From the NCBI GenBank assembly GCA_017744935.1, contig JAGIAI010000016.1, positions 1-64,000 of the forward strand: a stretch of 64,000 nucleotides of DNA. The letters run 5' to 3'. Under the pieces are notes generated by a model that was given only the letters and a program-made list of their open reading frames with translations, ran no database searches and had not been told where the DNA came from. Each line of letters begins with the position of its first letter. Position 1 is the stretch's first letter. Position numbers and translations under genes: made by a program. This document shows, one piece after another, positions 27,060-36,164 of this stretch. The DNA is from Variovorax sp. (GTDB lineage: Bacteria > Pseudomonadota > Gammaproteobacteria > Burkholderiales > Burkholderiaceae_C).

Positions 27060-28130
27060 ATGAACGCCTCGCACCCGGCCGATCCGGCCCTGCCCGACCC
27101 CTTCCCGGCCGCTGCCCCGATTGCCGACGGCAGCACCGCGCCCGCTGCCTCCACCACGGAGCATGTGAAGCCCATCGCGCCGGCATCGCGCGGCAAGGAC
27201 CTCCTGCGCGCAATCGGCATGCTGCCGGTGCTGATCCTGCTGTGCATCGGCTTCGCGGTGTCGAGCGAGAACTTCGCGAGCTGGCAGAACTTTTCCATCA
27301 TCACGCAGCAGGCCTCGATCAACATCGTGCTGGCCGCAGGCATGACCTTCGTGATCCTCACGGGCGGCATCGACCTCTCGGTGGGCTCGATCCTCGCGGC
27401 CTCGGCCGTGGTGGCGATGCTGATGTCGAACGTTCCCGGCCTGGGCATGCTCGGCGTGCCTGCGGGCCTCGCGTGCGGGCTGCTCTTCGGCCTGATCAAC
27501 GGTGTGCTCGTGGCCTTCGTGAAGCTGCCGCCGTTCATCGTGACACTCGGTGCGCTCACCGCGGTGCGCGGCATCGCACGCCTGATCGGCAACGATGCCA
27601 CCATCTTCAACCCGCAGCTGCCCTTCGCCTTCATCGGCAACGGCGACGTGCTGGGCGTGCCCTGGCTCGTGATCATCGCCTTCGCCGTCATCGCGCTGTC
27701 GTGGTTCATCCTGCGCCGCACGGTGCTCGGACTGAACATCTATTCCGTCGGCGGCAATCCGGAAGCCGCGCGCCTCGCGGGCATCAAGGTCTGGGCCGTC
27801 TTGCTCTTCGTCTACTGCACCTCAGGTCTGCTCTCGGGCCTCGGCGGCGTGATGGCTTCCGCACGGCTCTACGCGGCCAACGGACTGCAGCTTGGCTCCT
27901 CCTACGAACTCGACGCGATCGCGGCGGTGATTCTTGGCGGCACCAGCTTCGTCGGCGGAACGGGTTCGATCATCGGCACGCTGGTCGGTGCGCTGATCAT
28001 CGCGGTGCTCACCAATGGACTGATCCTGCTGGGCGTCTCCGACATCTGGCAGTACATCGTCAAGGGCCTCGTGATCATCGGCGCCGTGGCCCTCGACCGC
28101 TATCGCCGCAAGGGTTCCGCAAGGACCTGA
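27060..28130 (+). CDS. Sugar ABC importer permease (RbsC family)
   Basis: The 356-residue product has a hydrophilic Ala/Pro-rich N-terminal extension of about 45 residues and then some nine to ten membrane helices of the BPD_transp_2 family. ILTGGIDLSVGSILA and AVILGGTSFVGGTGSIIGTLVGALII are the conserved CUT2 permease motifs. It lies 29 bp after the ATPase gene and 47 bp before the binding-protein gene. It forms the inner-membrane channel of the importer, and the family usually works as a homodimer. Confidence 0.92.
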   Translation: MNASHPADPALPDPFPAAAPIADGSTAPAASTTEHVKPIAPASRGKDLLRAIGMLPVLILLCIGFAVSSENFASWQNFSIITQQASINIVLAAGMTFVILTGGIDLSVGSILAASAVVAMLMSNVPGLGMLGVPAGLACGLLFGLINGVLVAFVKLPPFIVTLGALTAVRGIARLIGNDATIFNPQLPFAFIGNGDVLGVPWLVIIAFAVIALSWFILRRTVLGLNIYSVGGNPEAARLAGIKVWAVLLFVYCTSGLLSGLGGVMASARLYAANGLQLGSSYELDAIAAVILGGTSFVGGTGSIIGTLVGALIIAVLTNGLILLGVSDIWQYIVKGLVIIGAVALDRYRRKGSART

Positions 28131-28177
28131 GCCCGCTTCGACCGAATTTTCTCGACCACCAACCAAAGGAGACTTTC

Positions 28178-29116
28178 ATGCGCAACCAACTCTTCGCCCT
28201 CGCCGCCATTGCCACTGCCTTCGCGATGCCCGTGGCACACGCCGCGGACAAGGAATTCAAGAACGTCGGCATCACGCTCGGCTCGATGGGCAATCCCTTC
28301 TTCGTCTCGCTCGCCAAGGGCGCCGAAGCGAAGGCCAAGCAGTACAACCCGAGCGCGAAGGTCACGGCGCTGTCGGCCGACTACGACCTCAACAAGCAGT
28401 TCTCGCAGATCGACGGCTTCATCTCCGCCGGCACCGACCTGATCCTCGTGAACGCGGTGGACGCCAAGGCGATCGAGCCGGCGCTCATGAAGGCGAAGAA
28501 GGCCGGCATCATCGTTGTCGGCGTGGATGTGGCCGCCAACGGCGCCGACGCCACCGTGCAGACCAACAACGTGCAGGCCGGCGAGATCGCCTGCCAGTAC
28601 ATCGTCGAGAAGCTCGGCGGCAAGGGCAACGTGATCATCCAGAACGGGCCGCAGGTCTCGGCCGTGATCGACCGCGTGAACGGCTGCAAGACGGTGCTGA
28701 AGAAGAGCCCCGACATCAAGGTCCTCTCGGACGACCAGGACGCCAAGGGCTCGCGCGAAGGCGGCCTGAACGTGATGCAGAACCATCTCACGCGCTTCCC
28801 GAAGATCGATGCGGTCTTCGCCATCAACGACCCGCAGGCGATCGGCACCGATCTCGCGGCCAAGCAGCTCAACCGCAAGAACATCATCATCACCTCGGTC
28901 GACGGCGCACCGGACATCGAGACCGCGCTCAAGGGCGACACGCAGGTGCAGGCCTCGGCCAGCCAGGACCCGTACATGATCGCGGTGAAGGCGGTCGAGA
29001 TCGGGCACGACATCCTCAACGGCAAGAAGCCGGATTCGCCGATGACGCTCTTGCCCTCGACGCTGATCACGCGCACCAACGTCAAGGACTACAAGGGCTG
29101 GCAGGCGCCGCGCTGA
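28178..29116 (+). CDS. Periplasmic sugar-binding protein of the CUT2 importer
   Basis: The 312 residues start with a signal peptide (MRNQLFALAAIATAFAMPVAHA). The mature protein is a type I periplasmic binding fold: NVGITLGSMGNPFFVSLAKG, then DLILVNAVDAKAIEPAL, FAINDPQAIGTDLAAK and ITSVDGAPDIETALK, as in ribose/fructose-binding proteins. AAAGGAGA precedes the ATG. It captures the sugar for the membrane complex encoded just upstream. Ligand identity would need the binding-site aromatic and charged residues to be compared with FrcB and RbsB. Confidence 0.92.
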   Translation: MRNQLFALAAIATAFAMPVAHAADKEFKNVGITLGSMGNPFFVSLAKGAEAKAKQYNPSAKVTALSADYDLNKQFSQIDGFISAGTDLILVNAVDAKAIEPALMKAKKAGIIVVGVDVAANGADATVQTNNVQAGEIACQYIVEKLGGKGNVIIQNGPQVSAVIDRVNGCKTVLKKSPDIKVLSDDQDAKGSREGGLNVMQNHLTRFPKIDAVFAINDPQAIGTDLAAKQLNRKNIIITSVDGAPDIETALKGDTQVQASASQDPYMIAVKAVEIGHDILNGKKPDSPMTLLPSTLITRTNVKDYKGWQAPR

Positions 29117-29132
29117 GCGAGGAGAACACGTC

Positions 29133-30059
29133 ATGTTCGTGGTCTGCGGCGAAGCGCTGATGGATGTCTACATGGGGGCATCGACGCCCACCGGCATGAC
29201 GCTGGATGCACGCATCGGCGGCTCGCCGCTGAATGTGGCGCAGGGGCTGGCGCGATTGGCGCGGCCCTCCGCGTTCCTCACCGGCCTGTCGACCGACGCG
29301 CTCGGCGAGCGGCTGCTCGCCTCGCTGCAGGCCGAAAGCGTGGACACCTCGCTGATCCTGCGCAGCGACGCCCCGAGCACGCTGAGCGTGGTGAGTGTCG
29401 ATGCGAGCGGCGTGCCGCGCTATGCCTTCCATGGCAACGGTGCAGCGGACCGGCAGATCACGCACGACACCTTGCCCGCCCTCCCGCCGGCGACGCGCGT
29501 GCTGCAGTTCGGCTCGTATGCGCTGGTGGTCGAGCCGGTAGGCAGCGCGCTGCGGGCGCTCGCTGCGCGCGAGCGCGAACGGCGCTTGATCGCCTACGAC
29601 CCGAACGTGCGGCTCAACGTCGAGCCTGACCTCTCGCTTTGGCGGGCGATCGTCGAGCAGATGGTGTCGATCGCACATCTGGTGAAGGTGAGCGACGAGG
29701 ACCTGGGCCTGCTCTTCCCGGGCGAAACGCCGGAACAGGTTGCGGCCCGCTGGCTGTCGCAAGGGGCTTCGCTGGTCGCGGTCACGCGCGGCCGCAATGG
29801 TGCGAGCGCATGGACGCGTACCGCGCAGGCCAGCGTTCCCACGCCCGAGACGAAAGTCATCGACACGGTCGGCGCCGGCGATACCTTCCAGGCAGCGATG
29901 CTGACGTGGCTGGACGAGCACGATGCGCTCACGGCCGAAGCGCTGGGCAAGATCGATGCAGCACAGCTCGATGCACTGTTGACCTTCGCCGCACGCGCGG
30001 CCGCGATCACCTGCTCCCGTCGCGGGGCGGACATGCCGCGGCGTCACGAGCTCGCGTAA
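29133..30059 (+). CDS. PfkB-family sugar kinase, probable fructokinase
   Basis: The 308-residue ribokinase-fold kinase starts FVVCGEALMDVY (the PfkB opening GExxxD), has GGSPLNVAQGLARLAR (sugar-binding GG) and ends with the catalytic DTVGAGDTFQAAML, containing the base Asp and anion hole. YDPNVRLNVEPD resembles the fructokinase form DPNxR. It should phosphorylate imported sugar, most simply fructose to fructose-6-phosphate, which pgi and zwf of the divergent operon would consume. It lies 16 bp after the binding-protein gene. Confidence 0.88.
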   Translation: MFVVCGEALMDVYMGASTPTGMTLDARIGGSPLNVAQGLARLARPSAFLTGLSTDALGERLLASLQAESVDTSLILRSDAPSTLSVVSVDASGVPRYAFHGNGAADRQITHDTLPALPPATRVLQFGSYALVVEPVGSALRALAARERERRLIAYDPNVRLNVEPDLSLWRAIVEQMVSIAHLVKVSDEDLGLLFPGETPEQVAARWLSQGASLVAVTRGRNGASAWTRTAQASVPTPETKVIDTVGAGDTFQAAMLTWLDEHDALTAEALGKIDAAQLDALLTFAARAAAITCSRRGADMPRRHELA

Positions 30060-30084
30060 ATGAGGCACTTCGTCTCGAAGCACG

Positions 30085-31008
30085 ATGGACATCGAACGCC
30101 TACCCGTCGAACCCAGCCTGCTCGGCGAATCACCACTGTGGCATCCACAGGAGAAAGTGCTGTATTGGTGCGACATCCCGGGCCGTGCCCTGCATCGCTA
30201 CGACCCCGACAACCAAACGCATGCGAGCTGGGACTTCGCGCACGATCTCGGCTGCTGCGCCGCCTGCGACGACGGTACGCTGATCGTCGCGCAACGCGAC
30301 GGCCTGTTGCGCCTGGATCCGACGACCGGCAGGCAAACCGCGATTGCCAATGCACCCTACGACATCGCTGTCGAGCGCTTCAACGACGGCAAGACCGACC
30401 CGCAGGGTCGCTTCTGGGTTGGAACGATTTATGAACCGCGCGATGCGCCCCAGGCATCGCTGTATCGGCTCAATGCCCAAGGGCTGCAGCGCGTCGCTGG
30501 CCACATCACGACCAGCAACGGACTTGCATGGAGTCCGGACGGCCGCACCATGTACTGGGCTGACACAAAGGACCACACCATCGCAGCCTGGGACTACGAC
30601 CCCGAGCGCGGCGAGCCCTCGAATCGTCGCATCTTCGCCCGGTTCGACCCGCCGGAAGCACATCGACCTTCAGGGTACGACGGTCGGCCCGATGGCGCTG
30701 CCGTGGATTCGGAAGGCTGCTATTGGGTCGCGATGTTCGAGGGGGGCCGGGTGCTGCGTTATTCCCCGCAAGGCGAGTTGCTGCGCACCATCCACCTACC
30801 CGTGCGTTGCCCGACCATGCCCTGTTTCGGGGGGGCCGACCTGCGCACCCTCTACATCACAACCGCGAGAGAGACACGGCCGCCAGACGAGCCTGCGGCA
30901 ATGCCGTGGTCCGGTTGCGTTCTGCAGATGCGCATCGATGTGCCGGGCCTTCCAACCCAGTTTGTGAGACAGGGATTGCAGTCGATGCGAGCGAGCCCTT
31001 CTGCATGA
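30085..31008 (+). CDS. SMP-30/gluconolactonase-family lactonase
   Basis: The 307 residues form a six-bladed beta-propeller. Metal ligands are visible: Glu in LGESPLWHP, Asn in TTSNGLAWSPDG and Asp in GRPDGAAVDSEG, with another Asn in RFNDGKTDPQGRFWVGT. The family opens sugar lactones. In this operon, and with no other phosphogluconolactonase near zwf, it may hydrolyse gluconolactone or 6-phosphogluconolactone. That is inference from context; sugar-acid lactones are equally possible. It starts 25 bp after the kinase and ends the operon. Confidence 0.85.
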   Translation: MDIERLPVEPSLLGESPLWHPQEKVLYWCDIPGRALHRYDPDNQTHASWDFAHDLGCCAACDDGTLIVAQRDGLLRLDPTTGRQTAIANAPYDIAVERFNDGKTDPQGRFWVGTIYEPRDAPQASLYRLNAQGLQRVAGHITTSNGLAWSPDGRTMYWADTKDHTIAAWDYDPERGEPSNRRIFARFDPPEAHRPSGYDGRPDGAAVDSEGCYWVAMFEGGRVLRYSPQGELLRTIHLPVRCPTMPCFGGADLRTLYITTARETRPPDEPAAMPWSGCVLQMRIDVPGLPTQFVRQGLQSMRASPSA

Positions 31009-31100
31009 CTCAGAAATCGGCATCGGATCTGCCCTGCCCCTTTCGGCCGGCTGAAGCGCCGTGAAGCTTTCTGGTCGTCACGGCCGATCGGCCGACGCAC

Positions 31101-31277
31101 TCAGATGGAGTGCTGCAGGTGGAACGGACGCTGAGCGGTTCGCTGGTCGAGATGCTTCATGCGGCGTTCGAGGTCATAGATGTCGACCGCGCCGGCGAGG
31201 TAGGTCTCTTCGAAGTTGGGCTGGGCGGGAAACTGGCTCTTAAGCGCGGCCATGGCGCTTTGCAAAATTTTCTTCAT
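31101..31277 (-). CDS. DUF3563-family small protein (58 aa)
   Basis: Translating the minus strand from 31277 gives 58 residues starting MKKILQSAMAALKSQFP. The middle, YLAGAVDIYDLERRMKHLDQR, matches the DUF3563 pattern (E-x-YLA-x-S/A-x-D-x-x-DLERR-M). The protein is small, basic and helical with no membrane segment. No strong ribosome site is present. The minus-strand hexamer TATAAT (31288-31293) lies only about 10 bases before the ATG, so a very short leader is possible. Family function is unknown. Confidence 0.75.
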   Translation of the reverse strand: MKKILQSAMAALKSQFPAQPNFEETYLAGAVDIYDLERRMKHLDQRTAQRPFHLQHSI

Positions 31278-31294
31278 GGTGAGGTCGATTATAA

Positions 31295-31304
31295 GGGTTA
31301 ACCC
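31295..31304. repeat. Perfect 10-bp palindrome upstream of the DUF3563 gene
   Basis: GGGTTAACCC lies in an AT-rich patch 18-27 bp upstream of the DUF3563 start, overlapping where its promoter should be. It could be an operator half or simply promoter DNA. Confidence 0.4.
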
Positions 31305-31382
31305 CTATATCTCGCAGGCAGGGTTCCGATGCCGAGCCTGGACAAAGTCGTACGCGTCAACGCGCACTTTGTGGGGAGCGAG

Positions 31383-31826
31383 CTACTTCTTCCTGAACGT
31401 GTCGTGGCAGGTCTTGCAGGTCTCGCCCAGGGGCCCCATGGCGGCTTTCAGCGCGTCGAGGTTGCCGGCTTTCGCGGCGCCCAGGAGCTTTTCGGTGTCG
31501 GACATCAATCTCTCGCTCAGTTCTTTGAATTTCGCCTGCTCCTGCCAGATCTCCGGCTTGGCCTTTCCGCCTTCCGTCCCAGGCCCGAATCCGGCCCAGG
31601 GAAGTTTTGATATTTCGGCGACAACTTCCGCGTTTGCCACTGCGGCCGTCGCGTCGTAGGGTGCCCTGCCGCTGGCCATGGCACCCAGGCGGGCGACGTG
31701 CTGGCTCTGAATGAACATCGCGCTCTGCCGGTATTTGATGGCATCTTCGGTCTTGACGAACTGCGCGCCGGCCGACACGGAGAAGCCGCAAGCGGCAACC
31801 AGGACGAGGGGGATGGAGGCTTTCAT
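31383..31826 (-). CDS. Cytochrome c' (class II cytochrome c)
   Basis: The 147-residue product has a signal peptide (MKASIPLVLVAACGFSVSAGA) and a four-helix-bundle sequence. The heme motif CKTCH lies at residues 137-141, close to the C-terminus, as in cytochromes c'. The N-terminal helix DAIKYRQSAMFIQSQHVARLGAMA carries the family-type residues near the heme's distal face. Members bind NO or CO and protect against nitrosative stress in the periplasm. The start at 31826 is preceded by AAAAGGATC. It stands alone. Confidence 0.9.
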   Translation of the reverse strand: MKASIPLVLVAACGFSVSAGAQFVKTEDAIKYRQSAMFIQSQHVARLGAMASGRAPYDATAAVANAEVVAEISKLPWAGFGPGTEGGKAKPEIWQEQAKFKELSERLMSDTEKLLGAAKAGNLDALKAAMGPLGETCKTCHDTFRKK

Positions 31827-32108
31827 TTGTTGATCCTTTTGGTTCGCGCACCCACGGGACGACGCCCCCGCTAGAGCAGAACGTTCATCCCCAAAAGCGC
31901 ACGATCGGTTCAATACCCATGAAGTCATGGTGTGCACCGAATGTCTTCTCCACGCCGCCTCGGCAGGGTACGGTCTGAGCGTCTCCTGGCACCTTCGGCG
32001 CGGATCGCCGATAGATCGAGCCGCCGTTTCCATGGAGGTCCGGGCGTGCGGGCTCCATCAGCGCCCGAGAAATCCCAAACAACGCCACCCCGAGCACGGC
32101 CGCAGGAC

Positions 32109-34217
32109 TCAGGGAGTGTTTCCGTCTTTCCCATCGGCAAGGACCACCACACCGTCTGCAGCACGGACCCCACTGCTCTCTGCCAGCACGAAGACCGGAT
32201 TGATCTCCGCCTCGATCAGGCGATCGCCAAGTTGCGCGGCCATGCGAGAGAAGGCAACGATGGCATCGACCAACGCTCCGACATCGGCCTTGGGGCGCCC
32301 CCGAAAGCCATCGAGCAACGGCCAGGTCTTGAGCTCGCGCGCCATGGCCAATGCTTCGCTTCTGGCGAGGCCGCCTTCCGCCGGCAAGAGGCGCATCGTT
32401 GTGTCTTTGAAGAGTTCGGCGGTCACGCCGCCCATGCCCAGCAGGATGGCCGTTCCGAGTGCATCGCGGTGCATCCCGAGAATCAGTTCGGTCCCGCCAC
32501 GCACCATCTCCTGCACCAGGAAGCGCGAAGGCCGCACGCCAGCACTCCGCTCGACCTCGCTGGCCATCGCATTGAGACGCGCCGCAATCTGCTCTGCAGA
32601 CACGTTCACGGCCACGCCACCGACATCGCTCTTGTGCGTGATTTCCTTTGAAAGGATCTTCAGCACAACGACGCCGCCGAGTTCGCGCGCCGCATGTTCC
32701 GCTTCAACGCCGCTCTGGACGATCACCTCGCGTGTGCACGGTACGCCGAACCGCGAGAACAACTGCTTGGCCTGCGCCTCGTCGAGCGACCCTGTGGGAA
32801 GGTCCTGCGTAGCCACCGGTGCGGTGGATCGCAAATCTAGCTCTGGCACGTGCCATTGGCTTGCCTGCAGCATGCCCGCCAGCGCCGCCGTGCAGCTCTC
32901 CGCGGCAACGAACGCGGGCACGCCGCGTTGCGTGAGCAAGGTGGCGGCCTCGGGCGCATGCGGGCTCACGTACGCCAGCACCGGCTTGTCGGACAGCGAC
33001 AGGCAATCCTCGATTGCACCGGCCATGAGTTCAGGCCGGCCGACACCCGAGGACCCGACGATGACGACCAGGGCGTCGTAGGTAGGACTCGCCAGCAGTG
33101 TCTTGATCGCCCCACGCAGCAGGTCCGGCTGCAGTCCGGCCAACGTGACGTCGATTGGATTTCTATCCAATGCTGCATGGTCCCCACTCTGCAGTGCACG
33201 CAGCGCGGCCGCAGTGGGCTCGTCGGGCACAGGCGTCTCGAACCCGGAAACACCCAGGCTGTCGGAAACGAGCGTGCCCGCACCGCCTGTCGAAGTCAGG
33301 ATTGCAACTCGTCTGCCGCGCAGAACGCGCCCGGTTGCAAGCGCTGCGGGGATGTCCAGCAAGTCGCCAAAGGTCTGCGCGCGAATCACGCCGGTTTGCC
33401 TGAACAAGGCGTCGTACATGCGGTCCGCGCCAGCCAGCGCTCCCGTATGCGAGACAGCGGCCTTGGCGCCCGCCTCGGAGCGACCGATCTTGAAAGCGAC
33501 GATGGGCTTGCCGGCACTCGCTGCCCTCAGTGCAGCGGCCCGGAATTTCTCCGGATGGCGGATCGCCTCGATATACAGCGCGATGACTCGCGTCGCCGGA
33601 TCGTCGACGAGTGCGTCCACGAAATCTGCGAGTTCGAGGTCCACCTCGTTGCTGGTGGAGATCAATTTCGATAGCCCGATACCGCGCGCGGCAGCACGAG
33701 ACAGGAGCGCACCGAGGATGCCGCCGCTCTGCGAGACCACGCCGATCGCGCCAGCGTGGAAATGATCCATCTCGAGCGCGCCGCTGGCCGACAGCACGAT
33801 GTCATCGGTCAGGTTCACGAGGCCGATGGTGTTCGGACCGAGGATGCGCATGCCTCCTGCCGCTTCGAGCAATTGCTGTTGGCGCCGCGCGCCTTCGTCA
33901 CCCGTCTCGGTGTAGCCGCTCGCCAGCACGATGGCCGCTGCCGTGCCGCGCTCGGCGAGTTCGCGGACGGCCGTGTGGGCTCGCTCCGCGCCCAACAACA
34001 CGATGCCGACGTCAGGCACTTCGGGCAGCGCTGCCACATTGCTGTAGCAAGGCAGTTCGCCGATGCGATCGAGCTTCGGATTGACCGGGTAGATCGCGCC
34101 CGAGAAGCCATGCTTGAGCAGATAGGACACGGGACGCCCAGCCGTCTTCGCCGGGTCGCCCGAGGCGCCGATCACGGCGACGCTACGAGGCTGGAGCAAT
34201 CGGGAGAGCGTTTCCAT
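32109..34217 (-). CDS. NDP-forming acyl-CoA synthetase (fused alpha-beta type)
   Basis: The 702 residues contain, in order, a CoA-binding Rossmann domain (about 1-135: RSVAVIGASGDPAKTAGRP, LGPNTIGLVN), succinyl-CoA-ligase-like domains (about 145-460: GVVSQSGGILGALLSRAAARG and the catalytic His in AAVSHTGALAGAD near 257) and an ATP-grasp domain (about 480-700: VLKILSKEITHKSDVGGVAVN, LGMGGVTAEL). Such enzymes make acyl-CoA from an organic acid with ATP, passing phosphate through the histidine. Neighbours are a crotonase and a Bug binding protein, so it probably activates an imported carboxylate. The substrate is unknown. Confidence 0.88.
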   Translation of the reverse strand: METLSRLLQPRSVAVIGASGDPAKTAGRPVSYLLKHGFSGAIYPVNPKLDRIGELPCYSNVAALPEVPDVGIVLLGAERAHTAVRELAERGTAAAIVLASGYTETGDEGARRQQQLLEAAGGMRILGPNTIGLVNLTDDIVLSASGALEMDHFHAGAIGVVSQSGGILGALLSRAAARGIGLSKLISTSNEVDLELADFVDALVDDPATRVIALYIEAIRHPEKFRAAALRAASAGKPIVAFKIGRSEAGAKAAVSHTGALAGADRMYDALFRQTGVIRAQTFGDLLDIPAALATGRVLRGRRVAILTSTGGAGTLVSDSLGVSGFETPVPDEPTAAALRALQSGDHAALDRNPIDVTLAGLQPDLLRGAIKTLLASPTYDALVVIVGSSGVGRPELMAGAIEDCLSLSDKPVLAYVSPHAPEAATLLTQRGVPAFVAAESCTAALAGMLQASQWHVPELDLRSTAPVATQDLPTGSLDEAQAKQLFSRFGVPCTREVIVQSGVEAEHAARELGGVVVLKILSKEITHKSDVGGVAVNVSAEQIAARLNAMASEVERSAGVRPSRFLVQEMVRGGTELILGMHRDALGTAILLGMGGVTAELFKDTTMRLLPAEGGLARSEALAMARELKTWPLLDGFRGRPKADVGALVDAIVAFSRMAAQLGDRLIEAEINPVFVLAESSGVRAADGVVVLADGKDGNTP

Positions 34218-34222
34218 GTCGC

Positions 34223-35023
34223 TTACTCCTTCGCGCCCTTGGCGCTGCTTTGCGCCAGGAAGGCCTGGACCGACTCGCGATGTTCTGTGCTTGTGTAGCA
34301 AATGCCCTGCGCCTGGCTGCCCTGCGCGAAGACTTGCTGGGCCGGCAGCTCAAACGTCTGGTTGAGGATCGTCTTGGAGAGCGCGAGTGCGGTGGCGGAG
34401 CCTTTGCTCAGGTCTGTCGCCCAGGCCAGCGCATCGGCGATGAGCCGATCCGCCGTGGTCTTGCGATCGACGATGCCCAAGGCAAGGGCTTCATCAACGT
34501 CCACCTTGCGCCCGGTGAAGATAAGCTCCTTCGCCTTGGGCAAACCGACACGGCGCGGCAGAAAGTACATGCCGCCGCCATCAGGGATGATGCCGCGATG
34601 AATGTAGGACCAGCTGAAGTTGGCCCACTCGCTCGCGATGATGAAGTCGCAGGCGAGCGCGGTATCGGCGCCAAGACCAGATGCTGCGCCATTGACCGCG
34701 GCAATTACCGGCTTGGGCATCGTATGCAGAAGTGCCTGCGTGTGGTGCACGCGCTGTTGCCGATGCCAGCCGTTGAATGCAACTTCGCCAGCTGGCGCGT
34801 TCATGCGGCGTTCCATGCCCGCGATGTCGCCGCCAGCGCAGAAGCCCTTGCCTGCGCCCGTGAGCACCAGGGCGCGAATGGCCTTGTCGGAAGCCACCCG
34901 TTCGAGTGCGTCGGTGAACTCGTTACGCAACTCGTCGCTCATCGCGTTGCGCTTCTCGGGGCGGTTGAAGGTGATCGTGGCGATGCCGAGCTCGACCTGC
35001 AACTGGATCAATGCGTAGTTCAT
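34223..35023 (-). CDS. Crotonase-family enzyme, possibly PaaG-like isomerase
   Basis: The 266-residue product has the oxyanion-hole motifs GAGKGFCAGGDIAGM and NGAASGLGADTALACDF. The two catalytic glutamates of enoyl-CoA hydratase are not at their usual places; the region reads SWSYIHRGIIPDGGGMYFLPRRVG. The PDGGG aspartate is like the catalytic Asp of PaaG and dienoyl-CoA isomerases, so double-bond isomerisation is more likely than hydration. It ends 5 bp before the acyl-CoA synthetase start, so both act on the same CoA ester. Confidence 0.82.
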   Translation of the reverse strand: MNYALIQLQVELGIATITFNRPEKRNAMSDELRNEFTDALERVASDKAIRALVLTGAGKGFCAGGDIAGMERRMNAPAGEVAFNGWHRQQRVHHTQALLHTMPKPVIAAVNGAASGLGADTALACDFIIASEWANFSWSYIHRGIIPDGGGMYFLPRRVGLPKAKELIFTGRKVDVDEALALGIVDRKTTADRLIADALAWATDLSKGSATALALSKTILNQTFELPAQQVFAQGSQAQGICYTSTEHRESVQAFLAQSSAKGAKE

Positions 35024-35043
35024 GGGGATGTCCTTCCTCGGCC

Positions 35044-36018
35044 TCAATCGACCTTGACGTTGTTTTCCTTGACGATCCGCGACCAGCGAGCGGTCTCGGT
35101 GCCGACGAATTCGGCGAGTTCGTCCGGTGCGCCAGCGCTGACCGAAAGGCCTTCCGGTTCGAGCATCTTGCGGAACTCGGCGCTCTCGGTTGCCTTCTTC
35201 GCGGCCGCGTTGAGCTTGCCGACCACCTCAGAGGGAGTTCCTGCGGGGACGAACAGTCCGTACCAACTCTCGACCGCGTAGCCGGGGACGGTTTCCGCGA
35301 CCGCGGGAATGTCCTTCAAGGCCGGCGCGCGACGCGGTGTCGTGACGCCAATCGCACGCAGCTTGCCGCCGGCAACCTGCGACGAAGCCGCTGCAGCAGT
35401 GGCAAACATCATGTCCACCTGACCGCCGAGCAGGTCGGTCAGGGCCGGTCCGGCGCCCTTGTAGGGGATGTGCGTCATCTTCACCTTCGCGAGATTGGTG
35501 AACATCTCGCCTGCGAGATGCGCCGAAGTGCCGTTGCCCTGCGAGGCATAGGTGAGCTTCCCGGGATTGGCGCGCGCAGCCGTCACCACGTCCGCCACCG
35601 ACTTGTAGGGACTATCGGCGCGCACGACGAGCACGTTCGGCCCACGGGCGAGGAGGACCACCGGTGCGAACGCTTTCTGCGTGTCGTACGGCAGCTTCGC
35701 CATCAGGCTCGGGTTGACGGCATGAGCGAAGGTCGACACCAGCACCGTGTAGCCATCCGGAGCGCTCTTGGCCACGAGATCGCTCCCGATGATGGTGCCG
35801 GCGCCCGGCCTGTTGTCGACGATGACCGGCTGGCCGAGTACCTGGGACATTCCGACGCCGAGCGCACGTGCAATCGCATCCGTGCCGCCGCCGGGCGAAA
35901 ACGGAACGACCAGCTTGATGGGTTTGTCCGGAAATGCAGCGAGGGCCGCGGGCGTTGCGAGCACTGTCGCGGCCAGGATGGCCAAGAGGCACAGGAAGGA
36001 GCGAAGGGATGGTTTCAT
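35044..36018 (-). CDS. Bug/TctC-family periplasmic binding protein
   Basis: The 324-residue product has a signal peptide (MKPSLRSFLCLLAILAATVLATPAALA) and the family's FPDKPIKLVVPFSPGGGTDAIAR start. It also has the second conserved loop, VDNRPGAGTIIGSDLVAKSAPDGYT. Bug proteins bind small carboxylates in the periplasm; many are orphan subunits without TctAB, as here. It is the first gene of the Bug-crotonase-synthetase operon and divergent from the IclR regulator, so the operon probably serves uptake and activation of one aromatic or aliphatic acid. Confidence 0.9.
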   Translation of the reverse strand: MKPSLRSFLCLLAILAATVLATPAALAAFPDKPIKLVVPFSPGGGTDAIARALGVGMSQVLGQPVIVDNRPGAGTIIGSDLVAKSAPDGYTVLVSTFAHAVNPSLMAKLPYDTQKAFAPVVLLARGPNVLVVRADSPYKSVADVVTAARANPGKLTYASQGNGTSAHLAGEMFTNLAKVKMTHIPYKGAGPALTDLLGGQVDMMFATAAAASSQVAGGKLRAIGVTTPRRAPALKDIPAVAETVPGYAVESWYGLFVPAGTPSEVVGKLNAAAKKATESAEFRKMLEPEGLSVSAGAPDELAEFVGTETARWSRIVKENNVKVD

Positions 36019-36116
36019 GGGTTTGTCTCCGGATGCGTGGGCTCTGAGGTTGGCGTCCTCGTTGAGATCGCCATGGGAGGTAGCTTAGGAAGACCGTCGT
36101 CGTTTAGCATCCCTCA

Positions 36117-36135
36117 AATTCCAAACAGTGGAATT
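36117..36135. promoter_or_regulatory. Perfect inverted repeat, probable IclR operator
   Basis: AATTCCA (36117-36123), five bases, TGGAATT (36129-36135): a perfect 7-bp inverted repeat between the divergent Bug and IclR genes. It lies 30-48 bp before the iclR-type start and 99-117 bp before the Bug gene start, so one dimer could control both. Confidence 0.7.
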
Positions 36136-36164
36136 GACCTCTGAGCAAGCCTTATCGACAACTG

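Noticed and set aside
31885..32097. A 70-codon minus-strand frame between cytochrome c' and the acyl-CoA synthetase
   Set aside because: The product (ending HHDFMGIEPIVRFWG) matches no family I know, has no ribosome site and lies where the synthetase promoter-distal region ends. It could be a remnant, but support is too thin.
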